DNA from: CAVZRC01 sp963777695
GTDB lineage: Bacteria; Planctomycetota; Planctomycetia; Isosphaerales; Isosphaeraceae
Reading direction: 5' to 3'
Length of the DNA stretch: 64,000 bases
Assembly (NCBI GenBank): GCA_963777695.1
Contig: CAVZRC010000004.1
Location: 3,100,001 to 3,164,000 of the forward strand
The translations under genes and the position numbers were made by a program. The notes beneath the pieces were generated by a model. The model had not been told where the DNA came from. It ran no database searches and worked only from the letters and a program-made list of their open reading frames with translations. Numbering within the stretch: position 1 is the first letter of the stretch; the number at the start of each line of letters is the position of its first letter. This document shows, one piece after another, positions 29,902 through 40,746 of the stretch.

Positions 29902-30486
29902 ATGTCAATCGCGCGAGAATGGTTCACCCTCCGCCGACAGATGGTGGTCATCGCCGGCGCGGCCTTCTTCTTGGCGACGATCGCGTGGCTGATCGCCCCA
30001 CTTCGGGACGCGACGCCCCCGATGCCCCTGCCCTCGACGCTCAGGCCGCGGCTCGAGGTGCCCGACCCAGTCATTGCAATCGGAACGGTGCCCGAGATGG
30101 CCACGGGGCGACATACGTGGGTCGTCAAGAATACGGGCCAGGCGCCGTTGCGGATCTGGCGGGAAGACATACACGACTGCGGGCTCGCCCCGTGCAGCCT
30201 TGGCGAGATCCTGATCGAAAATCCGGGTGGAGTCACGTCATCAGTACGAGATCGCCTGACGCCAGCCATCATCCCGCCTGGAGGTCGGGCCTCGATCGAG
30301 ATGCACTGGCAGACGCGTCGGACCCCGGGCGTCGCCAATCCCTGGATCGACTTCGGCACCGACGACCCGAAGGCATCCCGCATCCGGCTGGCGCTCGTCG
30401 GGGACATCTCGCCTTCGATACGGACATCCGAGAGGATCGATCGCCCATCATCCGGAGAGCCATCCTTCCAGGGCAAGGATCGGTGA
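29902..30486 (+). CDS. DUF1573 domain membrane-anchored protein
   Basis: ATG 29902 follows GAGGA by six bases. The 194-residue product has an N-terminal membrane anchor (MVVIAGAAFFLATIAWLIAP). The rest is a beta-rich domain with IAIGTVPEMATGRHTWVVKN, GQAPLRIWREDIHDCGLAPC and FGTDDPKASRIRLALVGDI, the pattern of DUF1573 (an Ig-like fold found in periplasmic proteins of Bacteroidetes and Planctomycetes). In this family a pair of cysteines often sits after the strand, here DCGLAPC. Role unknown; single gene with no clear operon. Confidence 0.75.
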   Translation: MSIAREWFTLRRQMVVIAGAAFFLATIAWLIAPLRDATPPMPLPSTLRPRLEVPDPVIAIGTVPEMATGRHTWVVKNTGQAPLRIWREDIHDCGLAPCSLGEILIENPGGVTSSVRDRLTPAIIPPGGRASIEMHWQTRRTPGVANPWIDFGTDDPKASRIRLALVGDISPSIRTSERIDRPSSGEPSFQGKDR

Positions 30487-30524
30487 GGCCCCGGGCCCCT
30501 GCCCGTGCTCTCCGGACCGTCTTT

Positions 30525-31547
30525 TCAATACGCATCGGCGCTGATGACCTCGCCACCAGACCGGGTGCCGAGGGCGTTCCAGGTGCTCAGGTTGACGCTC
30601 TCTTTGATGAACCGCACCGACCCGTCCAGGAGCAGGACGTTCACGCCCCCGGGATGGAACGAGCTGGGGCCGATGAACGAGTTGACGTTGCCGAAGCCGG
30701 CACTCACGGCGCAGGCCGGATGGTCCGGGGGCATGGCGTGGTAATACGGCCCGCCCCGGCCGGTATCCTGGAGGGTCCAGTATTCGCCCTTGAAGTCCCA
30801 GAGCGGGGTATCGGCGGCCTGGCAGAGGTTGAAATCGTTCTGAGACCCGCCATTGCCGTATCGCCCGATCGCATAGACCAGGTTGAGTCCGGGAGCATTC
30901 TGCCCGGACGTCCCTTTCACCCACTCGCTGAACCCGGCCGTGTTGCTGGTCCCGTCGGTGACGCCCGCGATGCGGACCACCCTGCCATAATACGCGTTGC
31001 CGCCGAGCCACCAGGCCGTGCCGTTGGTGCATCCCGCCGTGTTCTGACGATTGATGCCCCCATTGACCGCGTAGTTCACCGTGGTGACCGGGACGCCGTA
31101 GCCGATCGCCAGATTCTCGGTGCTGCCGGGGTTCGGGTCCGACGGGCACAGGTAGCCAGGGATCGCCGTTGACATGACCGTCGTGTTCGCCGGGACCGCG
31201 CTGCCGTTAAGCACGTCGCCCAGCGCGAAGTTGTAGGCGTCGTAGACCGCGCGCTGCTCCAGGTAGTTGGTCAGCCGGAGGTGGATCGAGGCAGTCTGCG
31301 GCACCCGGCCGCTGCCGCTCGAATTGCCCAGCACGTCCACGCTACCGGCCGGCGGGAAGACGTCATAAGTCGAATGGTATTGATGGAGCGCGAGGCCAAT
31401 CTGCTTCATGTTGTTGGTACATTGCATGCGCCGCGATGCCTCTCGCGCCGCCTGCACGGCCGGTAGCAAGAGTGCGATCAACACCGCGATGATCGCAATC
31501 GCCACCAGGAGCTCGATCAGTGTAAATCCGGATCGTAAACGTTGCAT
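30525..31547 (-). CDS. DUF1559 prepilin-like protein
   Basis: A 340-residue protein with a type IV prepilin-type N-terminus: GFTLIELLVAIAIIAVLIAL, cleavable after the Gly before Phe. Then AVQAAREASRRMQCTNNMKQ, the signature of planctomycete DUF1559 proteins, and the end HPGGVNVLLLDGSVRFI with the typical GG-hydrophobic-DGSV(R/K)F block. These pseudopilin-like proteins occur in many copies in planctomycete genomes and probably localise to the cell envelope. Intact; monocistronic. Confidence 0.9.
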   Translation of the reverse strand: MQRLRSGFTLIELLVAIAIIAVLIALLLPAVQAAREASRRMQCTNNMKQIGLALHQYHSTYDVFPPAGSVDVLGNSSGSGRVPQTASIHLRLTNYLEQRAVYDAYNFALGDVLNGSAVPANTTVMSTAIPGYLCPSDPNPGSTENLAIGYGVPVTTVNYAVNGGINRQNTAGCTNGTAWWLGGNAYYGRVVRIAGVTDGTSNTAGFSEWVKGTSGQNAPGLNLVYAIGRYGNGGSQNDFNLCQAADTPLWDFKGEYWTLQDTGRGGPYYHAMPPDHPACAVSAGFGNVNSFIGPSSFHPGGVNVLLLDGSVRFIKESVNLSTWNALGTRSGGEVISADAY

Positions 31548-31693
31548 GGTTCACCTCCCGGAAGCACTATTGCCAAATCCGCTGCCGGTCGGACACGAGA
31601 AATTTTTCCCCTCGGTTGTCCGTTTTTCCCCGCGATGGCAATGATTCAGATACGACACTCTCCGATCCGCCTGGTTTGTTGGGGGTTACCACC

Positions 31694-32308
31694 GTGGTGC
31701 AAGAGGATGCAGTCACTCTCTGGCTCGACGGGATCAAGGCCGGCGACGATACGGATATTCAGCGGCTCTGGGATCGATACTTTCGGCGATTGGTCCGGCT
31801 GGCGGCCGCGAAACTGCCGGCCCATTGCCGACGCTCGTTCGATGAGGAGGATGTGGCGCTCAGCGCCTTCCAGAGCTTCTGCGATCGCGCCGGCCAGGGC
31901 CAATTCCCCAGGTTGAGCGACCGGGAGGACCTCTGGCGGTTGCTGGCCACGATCACGGTCCGCAAGGCACTGGATACGATACGCCATCAGACCCGACAGA
32001 AGCGTGGTGGGGGTAACGTGCTAGGCGAGTCGGCGCTCCTCGTGGGGGGTGACGACGGCGATCAAGCCGAGGGCCTGGGCGCGGTCCTTGGCCGGGAACC
32101 CGCTCCGGAAGAGGTCGTCCAGTTTGCCGACGACTGCCGGCGTTTCCTGGCCAGGCTGCAAGACCCGTCGCTCCAGTCGATCGCCCTGCGGCGGCTGGAA
32201 GGCCAGTCGACGCCGGAGATCGCCACGGCGATGGAGGTCTCGACCAAGACCGTCGAGCGGAAACTCAAGCTGATCCGCGCGATCTGGACCGAGGAGAATC
32301 CCGCGTGA
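31694..32308 (+). CDS. ECF-type RNA polymerase sigma factor (planctomycete kinase-linked group)
   Basis: A sigma factor of about 204 residues. GTG 31694 or 31697 is the likely start, after GGGGG; the frame is open upstream. Region 2 includes LWDRYFRRLVRLAAAKLP, EEDVALSAFQSF and LWRLLATITVRKALD. Region 4 is LQSIALRRLEGQSTPEIA followed by the recognition helix EVSTKTVERKLKLIR. This sequence type is the ECF group that planctomycetes encode directly upstream of Ser/Thr kinases. Here the stop overlaps the kinase start by four bases (GTGA). Phosphorylation of, or signalling to, the sigma factor by the kinase is a likely but inferred relation. Confidence 0.88.
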   Translation: MVQEDAVTLWLDGIKAGDDTDIQRLWDRYFRRLVRLAAAKLPAHCRRSFDEEDVALSAFQSFCDRAGQGQFPRLSDREDLWRLLATITVRKALDTIRHQTRQKRGGGNVLGESALLVGGDDGDQAEGLGAVLGREPAPEEVVQFADDCRRFLARLQDPSLQSIALRRLEGQSTPEIATAMEVSTKTVERKLKLIRAIWTEENPA

Positions 32309-34548
32309 AGTCCCGGGCGACGCTCAGTGATCCGACCTTGCCGGTTGCCGACTTCCTTCAGATTGATGCGGCCTGCGACCGGTTCGAAGCCGCCTATCAC
32401 GCCGGTGCGAGTCCGGACCTGGCCGACTACCTCTCCGGGATCCCGGCCGGGGCCAGGCTCCCGCTGTTTCGCAACCTCTTGAGCCTGGACATCGAGTATC
32501 GACGGCATCGCGGCGAACAGCCCGACCTTCCATCCTATCGCGAGCGATTCCCCGAGTTCGCCGACGCGATCGAGTCGGTGTTGCCGTCCCGGCACGAGAG
32601 TCAACTCACGACTCACCGTCGCGCGGGACGCGATCGGGCCGTCGATGGGACCGGAGACACGCGGCCGGCCGAGTCCGTTCAGGACGATCGAGAGGGCTTC
32701 GAGCCGCGTGGCGGGATGGAGTTCGATGCCTTCGAAGAGCTGATGTCGGCCGGATATGAGGTGACGCGACTGCTGGGTCGGGGCGGGATGGGCGTCGTCT
32801 ACCAGGCCCATCAGGTCGCGCTGAATCGCGCCGTGGCGATCAAGTTGATCCGGAGCGGAAGCTTCGCCTCGGAGGCCGAGGTGCTCCGGTTCCAGAACGA
32901 GGCCGAGGCCGTCGCGCAGCTCGATCATCCCCACATCGTCCCGATCTACGAGGTCGGCCGTCACCGTCGCCACCAGTTCTTCAGCATGAAGCTGATCGCC
33001 GGGACCAGCCTGGACAGACGGCTCGACGAGTTCGTCGCCGACCCCCGTGCCACGGCCCGACTGGTCGCCGTCGTGGCCGAGGCCATCCATCATGCACACC
33101 AGCGGGGCATCCTCCACCGCGACCTGAAGCCGGCGAATATCCTCGTCGACGCGCAGGGCCAGCCGCATGTCACCGACTTCGGCCTCGCCAAGCGGATCGA
33201 TGCCGACTTCGAGATGACCCATTCGGACGCCCTGATCGGGACCCCGTCGTACATGGCACCGGAGCAGGCGAGCCGGGCGAGGGGCTCGCTCTCGACGGCG
33301 ACGGACGTCTACGGGCTGGGGACGATCCTGTATGCGATGCTCACCGGCCGGGCGCCGTTCGCCGGCACCACGCTGATCGAGACGCTCGACAAGGTGCGCA
33401 GCCAGTCGCCCGAGCCCCCCTCGCGGCTCAATCCCCGGGTGCCGCGCGACTTGGAAGTCATCTGTCAGAAGTGCCTCGAGAAGGAGCCGGGCCGCCGGTA
33501 TCCGAGCGCCCTGGCGCTGGCCGAAGACCTGACGCGTTGGCAGGATGGCGAGCCGATCCAGGCCCGGCCGGTCGGGCCGGCGGTCAGGGCGGCGATGTGG
33601 TTTCGACGGAATCCGGCGCCGGGGATCGCGGCGGCGCTCGTCGTGCTGGCGATCGCCGTCGGATTCGCGGGCGTCGCCTGGCAGTGGCGCAAGGCCGAGC
33701 ACAATCTCGCCGCGACCGAGGCGCTCTTCGATCTCGTCAGCCGTCGCCTGCTGGCCCAGGCCGACGCCGAGCACGACCCCCTGGCCAGGGACAAGACCGT
33801 CCGCGAACTCCTCGACAATGCCTCGGCCAATATCGGCGGCTGGGTTGGCGGCGATCCCGACATCGAGGCCCGGGTCCGCGAGACGATCGGCGGGGCCTAT
33901 CTGTCACTGGGCCAGTATGATCGGGCGGAACAGCACCTCCGCGAGGCGATCCGCCTCGACACGCAATTCCGGGGGCCGGGGGGCCGGGGCGCCCTGGGAG
34001 CCACCAACCTGCTCGGCACGCTCCTGGACCGCACGGGCCGATCCGCCGAGGCCGAGCCGATCCTCCTCCGGAATCGCGACGACGGCCGCCGCTACCTCGG
34101 CCGCGACGATCCGATCACCCTCGACGCGGCCGAACGGCTGGGGACGGTGCTCTGGCACCTGGGCAAGCTCGACGAGGCCGAGGCGATGTTGCGGACGAAC
34201 GTGGCCGATCGGAGCCGCGTGCTCCGGCCGGAACACGCCGACACGCTCGGCTCCATCTACCTCTTCAGCCGGCTCCTTCGCGAACGCGGCCGGCTCGACG
34301 AGGCCCGGGAAATGGCTTACTCCTATGCCCACAGCGTCCAGTGCACGCGGGGTTCGAACCACCCCGACATCGTCGCCGCCCTGGCCAACCAGGGGGAGGT
34401 GGCCCGCGCCCAGGGCAAAGTCGACGAGGCCGAACAATATTACCACCGGGCCGCGGTCGAGTCGGCCCGCATCCGCGGTCACGAGCACCCTGATACCCTT
34501 GCCGCCGAGAAGGCCCACGCGCAACTGCTGCGAGACCTGGGTCGCTGA
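32305..34548 (+). CDS. Transmembrane Ser/Thr protein kinase with TPR tail
   Basis: A 747-residue product. The N-terminal ~150 residues are a cytoplasmic linker (ADFLQIDAACDRFEAAYHAG). The kinase domain shows the glycine loop GRGGMGVVY at 158-166, VAIKLI with the ATP lysine, HRDLKPANIL from 271, DFGLAKRI, and GTPSYMAPEQ. A membrane helix lies at about 435-460 (AAALVVLAIAVGFAGVAWQW). Tetratricopeptide repeats fill the C-terminus (LGQYDRAEQHLREAIRL, LGKLDEAEAML, QGKVDEAEQYYHRAAV). All catalytic residues are present. The start overlaps the ECF sigma stop, giving a sigma-kinase operon typical of the phylum. Confidence 0.92.
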   Translation: MKSRATLSDPTLPVADFLQIDAACDRFEAAYHAGASPDLADYLSGIPAGARLPLFRNLLSLDIEYRRHRGEQPDLPSYRERFPEFADAIESVLPSRHESQLTTHRRAGRDRAVDGTGDTRPAESVQDDREGFEPRGGMEFDAFEELMSAGYEVTRLLGRGGMGVVYQAHQVALNRAVAIKLIRSGSFASEAEVLRFQNEAEAVAQLDHPHIVPIYEVGRHRRHQFFSMKLIAGTSLDRRLDEFVADPRATARLVAVVAEAIHHAHQRGILHRDLKPANILVDAQGQPHVTDFGLAKRIDADFEMTHSDALIGTPSYMAPEQASRARGSLSTATDVYGLGTILYAMLTGRAPFAGTTLIETLDKVRSQSPEPPSRLNPRVPRDLEVICQKCLEKEPGRRYPSALALAEDLTRWQDGEPIQARPVGPAVRAAMWFRRNPAPGIAAALVVLAIAVGFAGVAWQWRKAEHNLAATEALFDLVSRRLLAQADAEHDPLARDKTVRELLDNASANIGGWVGGDPDIEARVRETIGGAYLSLGQYDRAEQHLREAIRLDTQFRGPGGRGALGATNLLGTLLDRTGRSAEAEPILLRNRDDGRRYLGRDDPITLDAAERLGTVLWHLGKLDEAEAMLRTNVADRSRVLRPEHADTLGSIYLFSRLLRERGRLDEAREMAYSYAHSVQCTRGSNHPDIVAALANQGEVARAQGKVDEAEQYYHRAAVESARIRGHEHPDTLAAEKAHAQLLRDLGR

Positions 34549-34574
34549 TTCGCGTGGAAGGGTGTCTCAGCTCA

Positions 34575-34643
34575 CGGCCATTCACGCGTAATCCGGCGTG
34601 TTGCCGCTCGCGGCCATTCACGCGTAATCCGGCGTGTTGCCGC
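34575..34643. repeat. Tandem duplication of a redoxin gene 3' end (unit 36 bp)
   Basis: A 33-base string starting CGGCCATTCACGCGTAATCC occurs at 34575-34607 and again at 34611-34643. The second copy holds the stop codon and last seven codons of the minus-strand redoxin gene; the first is a non-coding duplicate downstream of that stop. It looks like a recent slippage or duplication event between two convergent genes. Confidence 0.8.
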
Positions 34644-35193
34644 GTTTCCACTTGATGTTGCAGCCGATGCTGGGCCGCTGGTCCTCGGCGACCGGCCTGC
34701 CGGCGAGCACGGAGTCCAGGGCCGCCCGGAGATCCTTGCCCGTGACGGGGATCGCGTTACCCGGCCGGCTACTATCCAACTGACCGCGATAGGCGAGCTT
34801 GCGATCCTTGTCGAAGACGTAGAAGTCGGGCGTGCAGGCGGCCTTGTAAGCCTTGGCCACCTCCTGGGATTCGTCGTAGAGATAGGGGAAGTTGTAGCCG
34901 ACCTCGGCCTTCTCGCGGACCATCATCTCGGGACGATCGTCCGGGTAATTGGCCGCGTCGTTGGAGTTGATCCCGACGATTGCCAAGCCTCGCTGCTGGT
35001 AATCTCCGGCCAGGGCGGCCAGTTGGTGCCGGATGTGCTTGACGTAGGGACAGTGGTTGCAGATGAAGGCCACCAGGAGGGCCGGGGCATCCCGGAAGTC
35101 GTCGAGGGCGACGATCTTGCTGTCCGTGTCGGACAGGCGGAAGCCCGGGGCCTGGGTACCGAGGGGGAGCATCGTCGAGGGTGTCAGTGACAT
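34618..35193 (-). CDS. Redoxin / AhpC-TSA family thioredoxin-like protein
   Basis: A 191-residue product from ATG 35193 (MSLTPSTMLPLGTQAPGF). It has a thioredoxin fold with the active-site block LLVAFICNHCPYVKH, where CNHC takes the place of CxxC. Further blocks are GLAIVGINSNDAANYPDD and ACTPDFYVFDKDRKLAYRG. This subgroup of thiol-disulfide or peroxiredoxin-like proteins is widespread; it probably reduces peroxides or disulfides in the cytoplasm, since no signal peptide is seen. The 3' end is tandemly duplicated just beyond the stop. Confidence 0.85.
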   Translation of the reverse strand: MSLTPSTMLPLGTQAPGFRLSDTDSKIVALDDFRDAPALLVAFICNHCPYVKHIRHQLAALAGDYQQRGLAIVGINSNDAANYPDDRPEMMVREKAEVGYNFPYLYDESQEVAKAYKAACTPDFYVFDKDRKLAYRGQLDSSRPGNAIPVTGKDLRAALDSVLAGRPVAEDQRPSIGCNIKWKRGNTPDYA

Positions 35194-35394
35194 GGGTCGA
35201 GTCCTCTCATCGGAGACAATCGCCAGGGGGTCTCTGATCGAAGACCCCAATCGTAATGCCCTTTCCCGGCTCCGGGAAGCGGATCGGTTCGAGGAGTCTG
35301 ACGTCGTACACTTTTCGATCGTCCGACATGGCTTACATTGGAGTAGTGAGATTGCACCATGGGGGCTGTCTTTTTCGAAGGTCGAGGGATCGTG

Positions 35395-36870
35395 ATGAAG
35401 CCAATCCTCGTGACCGGTGCCAGCGGCTACATCGGTGGCCGGCTGGTCCCGAAACTACTGGAGAAGGGCTTTCGCGTGCGCTGCCTGGCCCGCGACCCGA
35501 GAAAGCTTTCTGGTCGCGACTGGGGCGACGGGGTCGAGGTCGTCGCCGGCGACGTCCTGGATCGCGACTCGCTGGGGCCGGCGCTGGCCGGCTGCGGCGT
35601 GGCCTATTATCTGGTGCACTCGATGGGCGGCGGCGAGCGGGGGTTCGACGAACGAGACCGCACGGCCGCCGGGAATTTCGCCCACGCGGCGGCCGGGTCC
35701 GGCCTCGATCGGGTCATCTACCTGGGCGGATTGGGCAAGCGAAACGACCGGCAATCGGCCCACCTCGGCAGCCGGCATGAGGTGGGGGATATCCTCCGAT
35801 CCGGTGCGGTCCCGGCGATCGAACTCCGTGCGGCCATGATCATCGGCGCGGGGAGCATCTCGTTCGAGATGATGCGAGCCCTGGTCGAACGCCTCCCGGT
35901 GATGATCTGCCCGCGATGGGTCAAGACGCGGAGCCAGCCGATCGCCGTCCGCGACGTGCTCACCTATCTGCTCGGCTGCCTGGACCTGCCGGCAGGCCGG
36001 AGCGAGGTCTACGATATCGGCGGTCCCGAGGTCTTGACCTATCGCGAGATGATGCTGCGATTCGCCGCAATCGAGGGCCTGAAACGGTATGTCATCGACG
36101 TACCGGTGTTGACGCCTCGCCTGTCGGCATACTGGGTCAACATGATGACGCCCGTCCCCGCCGGGATCGCCTTCCCGCTGATCGAGGGCCTCAAGTCGGA
36201 GATGATCTGCGAGGAAGACCGCATCCGCCAACTGATCCCCTTCGAGGCGACCGGCTTCGACGAGGCGGTTCGGCGCGCCCTGGACCTCACGCGACAGCAT
36301 GAGGTCCAGACGCGCTGGACCAACGCGAGCGTCCGAAGGCGTGCGGTGCCCGTGGAGTTCAACCCGGACGAATTCCCCATCCAGGATGAGCAGGTCGTCG
36401 AGGTGAATGCACCGGCCGAGGTCTTATTCGATCAGATCCGTCGGGTGGGTGGCGACGTCGGCTGGTATTATGCGGACTCTCTCTGGAAGATCCGGGGATG
36501 GCTCGACCGGGCCATCGGCGGCGTTGGATTGCGTCGGGGCCGTCGCGATCCGGTGAAGGTCTGGATCGGCGACGCCATCGACTTCTGGCGGGTCGGGGAC
36601 ATCGATCCCAATCGTAGGCTGCTCCTCCACGCCGAGATGAAAGTCCCCGGCGACGCATGGCTGGAGTTCCGCACCCGCCCCCTGGACGACCATCGCTCGA
36701 TGCTGGTCCAGACGGCTTATTTCCGACCCAGCCCCTTCTGGGGCCGACTCTACTGGAATTCCCTCTACCCGCTGCATCGCTTCATCTTTCGCGGCATGGC
36801 GCGGAATATCGCCAGGGCCGCAGAGAAACAAGCTGGCGGTGTCGCAACGGTCGGCGCGGGCATTCCTTAG
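35395..36870 (+). CDS. SDR (NmrA-like) oxidoreductase fused to DUF2867
   Basis: ATG 35395 follows GAGGGA by six bases. The 491-residue product has an N-terminal Rossmann fold with GASGYIGG (residues 8-15), DVLDRDSLGPAL and YYLVHSMGGG. A C-terminal domain of about 150 residues contains VVEVNAPAEVLFDQIRRVGG and WYYADSLWKIRGWLDRAIGG, ending in LVQTAYFRPSPFWGRLYW, the DUF2867 pattern. Such fusions are probably NAD(P)-dependent reductases with a lipid- or ligand-binding second domain; the substrate is unknown. The gene is divergent from the redoxin gene and intact. Confidence 0.85.
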   Translation: MKPILVTGASGYIGGRLVPKLLEKGFRVRCLARDPRKLSGRDWGDGVEVVAGDVLDRDSLGPALAGCGVAYYLVHSMGGGERGFDERDRTAAGNFAHAAAGSGLDRVIYLGGLGKRNDRQSAHLGSRHEVGDILRSGAVPAIELRAAMIIGAGSISFEMMRALVERLPVMICPRWVKTRSQPIAVRDVLTYLLGCLDLPAGRSEVYDIGGPEVLTYREMMLRFAAIEGLKRYVIDVPVLTPRLSAYWVNMMTPVPAGIAFPLIEGLKSEMICEEDRIRQLIPFEATGFDEAVRRALDLTRQHEVQTRWTNASVRRRAVPVEFNPDEFPIQDEQVVEVNAPAEVLFDQIRRVGGDVGWYYADSLWKIRGWLDRAIGGVGLRRGRRDPVKVWIGDAIDFWRVGDIDPNRRLLLHAEMKVPGDAWLEFRTRPLDDHRSMLVQTAYFRPSPFWGRLYWNSLYPLHRFIFRGMARNIARAAEKQAGGVATVGAGIP

Positions 36871-36904
36871 AGGCCGACCGGAGCGTCGATGAGGCGCCGT
36901 CCCT

Positions 36905-38143
<1,239 letters not shown>

Positions 38144-38220
38144 GGGGAGGAGCGACTCGGTTGGGATGGAACGATCGATGCAGCCTGACGGAGGTCTCAG
38201 TCCGGTGGTCCTGGCGATCG

Positions 38221-39807
38221 TCAGATATCATACAGTTCGGAATACTTCCGACGCAGGCCCTCGACCAGCGGACGATGATCGGGCCTTGAGCCGGTCACCC
38301 GCTCGATCAAGGGTGCGGGACGATATCGCTGACCCTGGCGGTGGACCTTCTCCCGGAGCCAGCCGAGCAATCCATGGAAATCGCCCCGCGCGAAGGCGTC
38401 ATCGAGGCCACCCAACTCGGCCTGGGCCGCCCCGTAGAGCTGGGCGGCGTAAACGTTGCCCAGGGTATAAGTCGGGAAATAGCCGATGAGTCCGGCGCTC
38501 CAGTGGATGTCCTGGAGACAGCCCTCCGCGTCGTTGCCGGGTGTCACGCCGAGGGTCTCGCGATATTTCTGGTTCCATGCCCCCGGGAGGTCGCCGACTG
38601 GTAAGGCGCCCGTGAGCAAGTCCTGCTCCAGCTCGAACCTGATGATGATGTGCAGGTTGTATGTCGCCTCGTCGGCTCGGACACGGATCAAGGACGGAGT
38701 CACGTGATTGACCGCGGCGTGGAACTGGTCGAGCGTCACTTCGGAGAGCACTTCGTGAAAGATCCGGCGCGCCATGGGCAGCCAGTAGGCCCAGAAGGAT
38801 CGGCCGCGGCCGACGAGGTTCTCCCAGAGCCGCGACTGCGATTCGTGAATTCCCAGCGACACGGCCTCGCCCATCGGCGTGCCATAATGGGCCTCCTCCA
38901 GTCCCTGCTCATAAAGGCCGTGGCCGACCTCGTGGAGGATTCCGAAGAAGGCGTCGCCAAACTCGTGCTCGTCGAACCGCGTCGTGATGCGGCAATCGCC
39001 CGGCCCGATCCCCGTGCAGAACGGATGGGCTGCCACGTCCAACCGACCTCGGCGGAAGTCGAAGCCTACCGCCGAGGCCACCGCCTCGCCGAACACGCGC
39101 TGCCGATCACGCAGATAGCACCGCCGGAGGATCGCGTCGTCACCGGAAGGCTTCGTTGAACTGATGCCATTGGTAGAATGAGACTTGCGTGCAACGGCTT
39201 CGGTGATCGTTGCCACCATAGGAGCCAACTCGCGCCGCAACGCCTCGAACAGGACTGCTAACTCTGCACCCTTGGCCCCGGGTTCATAGTCGTCGAGCAG
39301 CGGATCATAAATCGATGCCGCCTTGTCTGGCTCACTGGTTGCAGGGCTGCTGGCCAAACAGGCAGATTCTTGTCGCTTGAGCTGGATGATCTTCTCCAGC
39401 CAGGGGTGGAAACGGCCGAAGTCGCTCGATGCCCGCGCGGTAACCCACTCCGACTGCGCCATCGAGGTCGTTCGTGCCAGTTCCTCCACCAGCGTCCGTG
39501 GCAGTCGCACGCGTCGGTCGTATCCGCGTCGGAGTTCGCGTATGTTCACGGCTTCCGCCGAAACCGGTTCGCCGATCAGATTCGACTGCTCGACGGTCGC
39601 CAACAAGTCGCTGATCCGAGGATTGGTCGCGCGCTCGTGATGTAAGCCCGCCAACAGGGCCATCTGACTGCCCCGATGACCAGCACCATCACGTGGCATG
39701 TACGTCTGCTCGTCCCAGCCGAGTAGTGCCGAGCACGAAGCCAGAGTTGCCAGTTCCCGCGACCAGCGGATCAATTCGTTGTAAGCCTTATGGGCATCGA
39801 TACTCAC
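38221..39807 (-). CDS. Metallocarboxypeptidase, M32 family
   Basis: A zinc peptidase that removes C-terminal residues from peptides in the cytoplasm. The 528-residue product starts at GTG 39807 (VSIDAHKAYNELIRWSREL); an upstream in-frame start gives a non-conserved tail. The zinc site HEVGH is at residues 292-296, followed by YEQGL and GIHESQSRLWENLVGR, which supplies the third ligand (HESQSR). Family blocks ALLGWDEQTYMPRDG near the start and FELEQDLLTGALPVGDLPGAW near the end are complete. Length agrees with the family (~500). Confidence 0.92.
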   Translation of the reverse strand: MSIDAHKAYNELIRWSRELATLASCSALLGWDEQTYMPRDGAGHRGSQMALLAGLHHERATNPRISDLLATVEQSNLIGEPVSAEAVNIRELRRGYDRRVRLPRTLVEELARTTSMAQSEWVTARASSDFGRFHPWLEKIIQLKRQESACLASSPATSEPDKAASIYDPLLDDYEPGAKGAELAVLFEALRRELAPMVATITEAVARKSHSTNGISSTKPSGDDAILRRCYLRDRQRVFGEAVASAVGFDFRRGRLDVAAHPFCTGIGPGDCRITTRFDEHEFGDAFFGILHEVGHGLYEQGLEEAHYGTPMGEAVSLGIHESQSRLWENLVGRGRSFWAYWLPMARRIFHEVLSEVTLDQFHAAVNHVTPSLIRVRADEATYNLHIIIRFELEQDLLTGALPVGDLPGAWNQKYRETLGVTPGNDAEGCLQDIHWSAGLIGYFPTYTLGNVYAAQLYGAAQAELGGLDDAFARGDFHGLLGWLREKVHRQGQRYRPAPLIERVTGSRPDHRPLVEGLRRKYSELYDI

Positions 39808-40044
39808 GAAGAATCCCTCTCTCGTGCGATCTTCCCTGTCTTCGAAACAGAATCGGCAGGAGAGGTCATAGTAACCTCCCCTGCCGATTTGTTCCAAGCC
39901 TCGTGTGAACGGGCTAATTCACCTATTCGCACGGAAGGCGCTGATCTTCGGTGTGGCGAATCGCGACAGCCTATAGCCGCGACCCTCGGATTTCTGCGAG
40001 ATCGAGCCCGACGGTCTGTTCCGACAGGCTCGGCTTGATCTTGA

Positions 40045-40746
40045 TCAGTCGTTGGCGCTCCGCTTATTGAAGAAACGGCGGAAGGCGAAGAAGCCCGCCA
40101 TGCCGATACCAAGCAGGCTCATCGAGGCCGGCTCGGGGACGATGGCGGTGTAGGTATAAGTAACGTCGGCGGAGCCGCCCGCTTCAGCAGTGCCACCGAA
40201 GAAGAGGAAACCGGCGCCACCCGTGCCGCCAGAAGTCGCATTACCCGCGGACGCGGATAAAGTTGCGCCGAAAGTGCCAGAACCCACGTAGGTCGAGATC
40301 TCCGCAGCAGGCACGGGGGTATATCCCATCTGGGAGCCCTGTATACCTGAAAAGGTAGTCAGGTCGGGGGATGCAGTCGCAATACCCGAGGCGACGTTTG
40401 CAACGGCTGTCGCTGAGACCGTGAGGGAATCTGGTCCCGTTACTGTCACGGGAATCTGGGTAAAGGCATTGGTGAAGGCCAGATTCGTCGGGGAACCAAG
40501 GGAGCCGGAGATATTCACGATCTGAACCTTACCAAGTATCGTTGCCTCGACCGACAACGTTACAGCGGTCAAGGTCCCCATGTCCGGATTGAACAGCGGG
40601 AGTGTGAGGCCCACGCTGAGCGGAAGGGACGAGTTGGGGACCACTGTCGAAGTGTAAGTTATTGATGCGGCCTGGCTTGGCGTCGAGAACGCCAAGTTGG
40701 CGAGCAGCCCCAAGGCTGCAATCAGGGAAAACGAACGTCTGCTCAT
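40045..40746 (-). CDS. PEP-CTERM exported protein
   Basis: A 233-residue protein starting at ATG 40746, preceded by GGAGG. The signal peptide MSRRSFSLIAALGLLANLAF ends near SQAA. A beta-rich, Ser/Thr/Gly-rich body follows, then the sorting signal VPEPASMSLLGIGMAGFFAF and an RRFFNK end. The PEP motif, hydrophobic segment and basic tail mark it for an exosortase/archaeosortase-type system, which must be encoded elsewhere. The body has no recognised domain. It is likely a surface or exopolysaccharide-associated protein. Confidence 0.88.
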   Translation of the reverse strand: MSRRSFSLIAALGLLANLAFSTPSQAASITYTSTVVPNSSLPLSVGLTLPLFNPDMGTLTAVTLSVEATILGKVQIVNISGSLGSPTNLAFTNAFTQIPVTVTGPDSLTVSATAVANVASGIATASPDLTTFSGIQGSQMGYTPVPAAEISTYVGSGTFGATLSASAGNATSGGTGGAGFLFFGGTAEAGGSADVTYTYTAIVPEPASMSLLGIGMAGFFAFRRFFNKRSAND

